Below are positions 60,865 to 64,000 of a stretch of 64,000 nucleotides of DNA, piece after piece. Where the stretch lies: contig CAYQZZ010000001.1 in NCBI GenBank assembly GCA_964422155.1, positions 1-64,000 on the forward strand. Reading direction: 5' to 3'. The DNA comes from JBGPRB01 sp964422155 (GTDB lineage: Bacteria; Chloroflexota; Dehalococcoidia; Dehalococcoidales; RBG-16-60-22). Within the stretch, counting starts at the first letter, position 1, and every line of letters starts with the position of its first letter. A model generated the notes under the pieces. The model saw nothing but the letters and a program-made list of their open reading frames with translations. It searched no databases and had not been told where the DNA came from. Position numbers and translations under genes: made by a program.

Positions 60865-61272
60865 TTAATCCGTTCTCTTACCGGTGAGCGAGACGGCCAT
60901 GCAAACATAGGGTTTATCGATTCTATTGGTGACTATCGGGCAGTGGTACAGGCCTTTGGGGGCTACAAGCACCGTAGGTTTATCGAACGTGTGTTTCTCT
61001 TCTTGCCCCGGTGCGCCGATGGACAATTCCACTTCGGCACCAAGGTCATCGAGGTGATACGGGTCTGAGCCGATGAAAAATACAGCCTCATCGTATTTGT
61101 GGACATGTGGCTTTGTCGACATTCCGGTGATGCCGGTCTTATAGGCGCAGGCGTAGATGATATTTAGCTCAAAGCCACCGAGGACATCCGCCCCGGTGGA
61201 AAATAATGCTCCTGCTGGTGTTTTGTGGAAAGGTATGGTAACCAGGTTTTTCGCGTATTTTTTTTCTGCCAT
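60865..61272 (-). CDS. cupin-fold protein (pair member b)
   Basis: 135 residues, single cupin domain. Motif 1 is PHVHKYDEAVFFIG (HxHxxxxE-type metal ligands), and motif 2 is the later PKGLYHCPIV. The N-terminal FHKTPAGALFSTGADVLGGF resembles the second cupin at 62261-62683, so the two are paralogues. The start has GAGAGGAG upstream. Function unknown; a small-molecule binding or isomerase role in the AOR pathway is possible. The gap to the upstream DUF169 gene is occupied by an inverted-repeat element. Confidence 0.78.
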   Translation of the reverse strand: MAEKKYAKNLVTIPFHKTPAGALFSTGADVLGGFELNIIYACAYKTGITGMSTKPHVHKYDEAVFFIGSDPYHLDDLGAEVELSIGAPGQEEKHTFDKPTVLVAPKGLYHCPIVTNRIDKPYVCMAVSLTGKRTD

Positions 61273-61329
61273 TTTTGCTCCTCTCTTCTTTAAAGTATCT
61301 TTTTGAGGTCGTTTAATAATGAATTATGT

Positions 61330-61424
61330 GTCATTCTGACCCCGATGCAATCGGGGGAAGAATCCGTCTTTAAAGTGAACGGATTCTTCGTCGTCCCGAC
61401 TTGGTCAGGACTCCTCAGAATGAC
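61330..61424. repeat. MITE/REP-like inverted repeat element
   Basis: Outer arms GTCATTCTGA (61330-61339) and TCAGAATGAC (61415-61424) and inner arms GAAGAATCCGT (61357-61367) and ACGGATTCTTC (61379-61389) are perfect inverted pairs; a further hairpin CCCCGAT-GCA-ATCGGGG lies at 61340-61356. Just outside, 61305-61315 repeats eleven bases of the terminal repeat of the element at 3891. It lies between co-oriented operon genes. Confidence 0.7.
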
Positions 61425-61449
61425 ATTAATAAAAACTCTTTTTACACTT

Positions 61450-62208
61450 TTACTCTTTTATCTTCTTTCTCAGGTCTGCCATCATTTTATTTACTCTTTT
61501 CCTGTGGGCAGGGCCCCCGGGACCCGGTGCCACGGTGCGACTGTACGGCATTTCCTTCAGGTTTTCCAGCATGGTGGGGATAAGCTGGAAGGGTACCGAT
61601 ATCAGGAATAGTCCCGGTGGGAAAATATTCAGCGCCTGCATTCCCAGTCCCAGACCGGTGATGAAATAATTCAACTCACCGCTCACGACGGGATAGACGT
61701 AAATCCATGAGCAGGCTACCACCGGTGTCGCTTTGCTTACGAAAGGCTGCCCCGTAGAGTAGTTAATTGACCGTAATAATGTCTGCGCCTGGGTTATATC
61801 GGCTGTGATAACCAGCACGTCCGGGTCGAAGGTGAGCTTGTCCACGGGCGCGAAGGAAACGTACTGCACCGAGCCCCTCGGCATCCTGGGGAGGTACTCG
61901 TACATGGCGCGGCAGGAATTCGCTCCCTTGAAGAGCCCCTCGTCGCCGCCGAAGAGTCCGCTGACGAGAATCGGCTCCGGGTCTTTCATGCCAAGTATCA
62001 TCTGTTCCACACCCACGCAGACCCAGTCCTCGGGCCCCACGTAAAAAGCGTCATTCTCCTGGGCTTCTTTAAGCATCTCGCAGAAATTCAGTTCTTTTTC
62101 CAGTCTCTTGATGCCCTCCGGCCTGGTAAGTAAGAATTTGACGCCTACGGGCTTCCTTTCGAATTTGAACTTATCGAGCACGGAATAGTCGCGCGGTTTT
62201 GAGACCAT
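61450..62208 (-). CDS. DUF169/COG2043 family protein (pair member b)
   Basis: 252 residues from ATG 62208 (SD GGGAGG at good distance). Family motifs are FERKPVGVKFLLTRPEG, NFCEMLKEAQENDAFYV, and VSGELNYFITGLGLGMQAL. Cys43 and Cys64, and a third Cys in VVACSWIYVYPVVSG, are at the same places in the paralogue at 62740-63483 and could bind a metal or cluster. The biochemical function of the family is not established. Neighbours (cupins, AOR, a corrinoid-activation-like gene) point to anaerobic redox or one-carbon chemistry. Confidence 0.85.
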   Translation of the reverse strand: MVSKPRDYSVLDKFKFERKPVGVKFLLTRPEGIKRLEKELNFCEMLKEAQENDAFYVGPEDWVCVGVEQMILGMKDPEPILVSGLFGGDEGLFKGANSCRAMYEYLPRMPRGSVQYVSFAPVDKLTFDPDVLVITADITQAQTLLRSINYSTGQPFVSKATPVVACSWIYVYPVVSGELNYFITGLGLGMQALNIFPPGLFLISVPFQLIPTMLENLKEMPYSRTVAPGPGGPAHRKRVNKMMADLRKKIKE

Positions 62209-62260
62209 AATGACCTCCCTGACTATTTTCTCCAGCAACTTGATGAATCAGTAATAAAGA

Positions 62261-62683
62261 CTAACGGTCCCGTTTCGGCGGCGGCCCCATCGGCTCGATT
62301 TTACCGCTCAGCTTTATCGCCATCTGGAGGTGCGGTTTTTCGAAGCTTTTCCAGGTTATCCGACCATGTGCCACATGCCTGGGAAAGAACAGCGCCGTGG
62401 TGTTGGTGATTAAATGCCTCTCATCTTCTATGTAGCCCTCGATTTCCGCACCGAGATATTCGGGGTGTTGGGGGTCGGTGCCCAGGTTCACGATAATTTC
62501 ATCATAGTCATGGGCTTCCATAGCTTGATGCATGGGATTGGGCTTTGGCTGTTCACGTATCCAGTTATACATGATATTGACATTGCATCCGGGAACAAGC
62601 TCCTCACTCATGAGCCATACCCCGGGCCCCCGGCGGCCCTTGGAGATAGTCACTATATATTTATCGTATTTTGATGCTGCCAT
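62261..62683 (-). CDS. cupin-like protein (pair member a)
   Basis: 140 residues. The cupin region has AMEAHDYDEIIVNLGTDPQ and EYLGAEIEGYIEDE, matching the DEAVFFIG-SDP and DLGAEVELSI segments of the paralogue. Motif 2 appears as FFPRHVAHGRI. Only one His of the usual HxH pair is kept in motif 1, so metal binding may differ. A cupin gene follows each DUF169 gene, a repeated gene order. Confidence 0.75.
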   Translation of the reverse strand: MAASKYDKYIVTISKGRRGPGVWLMSEELVPGCNVNIMYNWIREQPKPNPMHQAMEAHDYDEIIVNLGTDPQHPEYLGAEIEGYIEDERHLITNTTALFFPRHVAHGRITWKSFEKPHLQMAIKLSGKIEPMGPPPKRDR

Positions 62684-62739
62684 AGAGTGATTCCTCCTCT
62701 TTCAATATATATCAAAGGATGTATATTTGACCGATTTTA

Positions 62740-63483
62740 TCAGGACTCCTTTTTCAATTCTTCCACTATTTCCTTCACCTTCTTTTTATGGCCTTCCGCT
62801 CCCAGCGTGTAAGATTCCGGTACCCACTCCATCTCCTCCAGGCTTTTGAGTATCTGGGGGAGTTTGTCCCAGGGGATGGAAAGTAGTATCCGGCCCTCCG
62901 GGAACAGGCGTCTGGACCTCATGCCGAAGCCGAAACCCGTAACGGTCATATTCATTTCCCCGCTGAGGAGGGGATAGATATAAAGCCAGGCGCACCCCGC
63001 TGCCGCCGTCCCCCTGGCCGACCACATTTCTCCGGTGGTATAGCTCTTGGCTCTGATGAATATTTCCGCCTGGGTCACGCTGGCCAGGATAATCAGTAAA
63101 TCAGGCTCGAAGGTTAATTTGTCCAGGGGTGCAAAAGCGACATATTTAACGGTGTTTTTCGCCAGCCTGGGAAGGTACTGGTAGATTCTGCGGTTGGCGC
63201 GGGGGTCTTTAAATACCCCCAGCTTCGGCCCCACCTGGCCGCTTTCGAATATAGGGTCTTCGGCTATCATGCCGAGGAGCAGTGGCCCTATGCACGTGAA
63301 ATCATCCTTTGAAACGTAGAAGGCGTTTCCCTGCTGCGCCTCGACCAGCATTTCGCAAAAGTCAAGCAGCTTGTCCGGCTTCTTAAGTCCCCTGGGTCGG
63401 GTGGACAGGAACTTAACGCCTACGGGCTTTCTTTCGAAGTCGAATTTCTCCAGTGTGGAGAGTTCTCTGGGGATTGGGCTCAT
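62740..63483 (-). CDS. DUF169/COG2043 family protein (pair member a)
   Basis: 247 residues. FERKPVGVKFLSTRPRGL, LDFCEMLVEAQQGNAFYVSK, DFTCIGPLLLG and GEMNMTVTGFGFGMRS match its paralogue throughout, including the three cysteines (the third in AAAGCAWLYIYP). The start is ATG 63483 with AGGAGG in front. A promoter and an inverted repeat lie within 75 bp upstream, so this is probably the first gene of the DUF169-cupin-DUF169-cupin-AOR operon. Confidence 0.85.
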   Translation of the reverse strand: MSPIPRELSTLEKFDFERKPVGVKFLSTRPRGLKKPDKLLDFCEMLVEAQQGNAFYVSKDDFTCIGPLLLGMIAEDPIFESGQVGPKLGVFKDPRANRRIYQYLPRLAKNTVKYVAFAPLDKLTFEPDLLIILASVTQAEIFIRAKSYTTGEMWSARGTAAAGCAWLYIYPLLSGEMNMTVTGFGFGMRSRRLFPEGRILLSIPWDKLPQILKSLEEMEWVPESYTLGAEGHKKKVKEIVEELKKES

Positions 63484-63495
63484 AGTTGCCTCCTT

Positions 63496-63528
63496 TATAG
63501 GGGTGAAAACGACATGCTACCCCCTATA
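63496..63528. promoter_or_regulatory. 8-bp inverted repeat over the transcription start of the DUF169 operon
   Basis: TATAGGGG (63496-63503) and CCCCTATA (63521-63528) are perfect inverted copies separated by 17 bp. They cover the predicted start site and part of the -10 box of the minus-strand promoter and end just before the ribosome site. An operator for a dimeric repressor is one reading, a leader hairpin another. Confidence 0.4.
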
Positions 63529-63554
63529 ATAGGATTGTTGCTGCGGATATTCAA
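63526..63554 (-). promoter_or_regulatory. promoter of the DUF169/cupin/AOR operon
   Basis: Minus-strand TTGAAT (63554-63549), 17-bp spacer, TATTAT (63531-63526). The predicted leader is about 36 nt and contains AGGAGG before the ATG at 63483. Confidence 0.55.
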
Positions 63555-63590
63555 GTTGATAATGTAGAGAATGATTAGTAATAATCTGAT

Positions 63591-63615
63591 GTCATTCCAG
63601 CGAAAGCTGGAATCC
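63591..63615. repeat. REP-like hairpin with GAAA tetraloop
   Basis: ATTCCAGC-GAAA-GCTGGAAT (63594-63613) forms an eight-pair stem closed by a GAAA tetraloop; flanking bases GTC and CC complete a unit that looks like a common dispersed repeat. It is between the truncated corrinoid-activation-like gene and the DUF169 promoter and could act as a terminator or mRNA stabiliser. Confidence 0.6.
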
Positions 63616-63660
63616 AGTGGATAGGGGTGGAGCTGGGGAATAAATAGATTATAGCTGGTT

Positions 63661-64000
63661 TTAACCCAGGTATTCTTTCGCCAGTTCCGGGTCGTATGGT
63701 GCCCTTCTGCCGGGGCATTTCAACTGCGTGCAGAGCTGGCAGCTCAGAAAACCGGTATCGTTGGGAAAGAGTATCCCGGAGCGCGACTTGATGGGCTTCA
63801 TGACGCCGCCTGCGGTTAAAGACACCCCGATTTTCTTCTCGGCGCCATCGAACAGGGCGAAAAGCGGCTTCTGCTGAGTAATCGGCCAGTCTGCAATCTC
63901 ACCGGGGTTAAGGAGAGCCGCCCTGGGGATGCCGTGCTTTTCTTTAAGGTATTCCGCCAGGTAATCAACGGCCGAGACCAGTACCACCGTCTTGATAGTA
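63661..64000 (-). CDS. corrinoid/methionine-synthase activation domain-like protein, C-terminal part (5' cut by window)
   Basis: At least 113 residues; the frame remains open to the window edge, so the start is outside. The C-terminus has LSCQLCTQLKCPGRRAPYD, a CxxCxxxxCPxRRAPY pattern that I associate with anaerobic proteins carrying the vitamin B12-dependent methionine synthase activation domain. The first visible part contains VSAVDYLAEYLKEKHGIPRA and ALLNPGEIADWPITQQ; a NPG...W element of this kind occurs in that activation domain. A role in corrinoid cofactor reactivation is inferred, moderately sure. Confidence 0.6.
   Translation of the reverse strand, partial: TIKTVVLVSAVDYLAEYLKEKHGIPRAALLNPGEIADWPITQQKPLFALFDGAEKKIGVSLTAGGVMKPIKSRSGILFPNDTGFLSCQLCTQLKCPGRRAPYDPELAKEYLG

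Noticed and set aside
1..64000. CRISPR arrays, phage genes, transposases, rRNA genes
   Set aside because: None seen on reading both strands; the repeats found are isolated inverted elements, not regularly spaced direct repeats.

Overview
The window reads as chromosomal DNA of an anaerobic bacterium. The best guess is a Chloroflexota/Dehalococcoidia-like lineage; this is an inference from gene content, not a phylogenetic result. Supporting signs are a tungsten-type aldehyde:ferredoxin oxidoreductase, COG2043/DUF169 proteins, the C-terminal end of a corrinoid-activation-like protein, an STT3-type oligosaccharyltransferase, and bacterial Shine-Dalgarno sites and -35/-10 promoters. Several dispersed inverted-repeat families sit between genes. 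I saw no phage, transposase, CRISPR array or rRNA.

Layout. (1) 1-3847, plus strand: tail of a MoxR ATPase, a DUF58 protein and a membrane transglutaminase, the usual MoxR/DUF58/transglutaminase operon. A 120-bp MITE-like element (3891-4010) marks its end. (2) 4019-16949: a mosaic of glycan genes on both strands: DUF1616 protein, GT2, B12-binding radical SAM protein, FkbM methyltransferase, Wzx-like flippase, epimerase, GT39-like protein, then a plus-strand four-gene island (DPM1-like GT2, methyltransferase, AglD-like membrane protein, small membrane protein). (3) 16974-55596: about 38.6 kb with 37 consecutive minus-strand genes, packed with overlaps or short gaps. It contains a nearly complete nonulosonic (legionaminic-type) acid pathway, a GDP-perosamine gene pair, a UDP-ManNAcA gene set, heptose-type genes including a truncated HddA-like kinase, five DegT-family aminotransferases, two TPP-enzyme pairs and many glycosyl- and methyltransferases. 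(4) 55938-58391: a divergently transcribed STT3-family oligosaccharyltransferase with its own promoter. (5) 58630-58703: tRNA-Arg(CCT). (6) 58766-64000, minus strand: aldehyde:ferredoxin oxidoreductase, a cupin/DUF169 pair present twice in tandem, and a truncated corrinoid-activation-like gene at the window edge.

How the genes may work together. The nucleotide-sugar genes can supply CMP-nonulosonate, GDP-perosamine, UDP-ManNAcA and further amino or branched sugars. The cytoplasmic glycosyltransferases would assemble them on a lipid carrier, the Wzx-like protein would flip the product, the GT-C proteins (GT39-like, 651-aa protein) would add sugars from lipid-linked donors outside, and STT3 would transfer the glycan to protein. 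No initiating polyprenyl-phosphate sugar transferase and no clear Wzy polymerase were recognised. The right-hand AOR/DUF169/cupin set looks like a separate anaerobic metabolic operon of unknown purpose and is the best candidate for an undescribed system; the coupling of a nonulosonate locus to a bacterial STT3 is the second.
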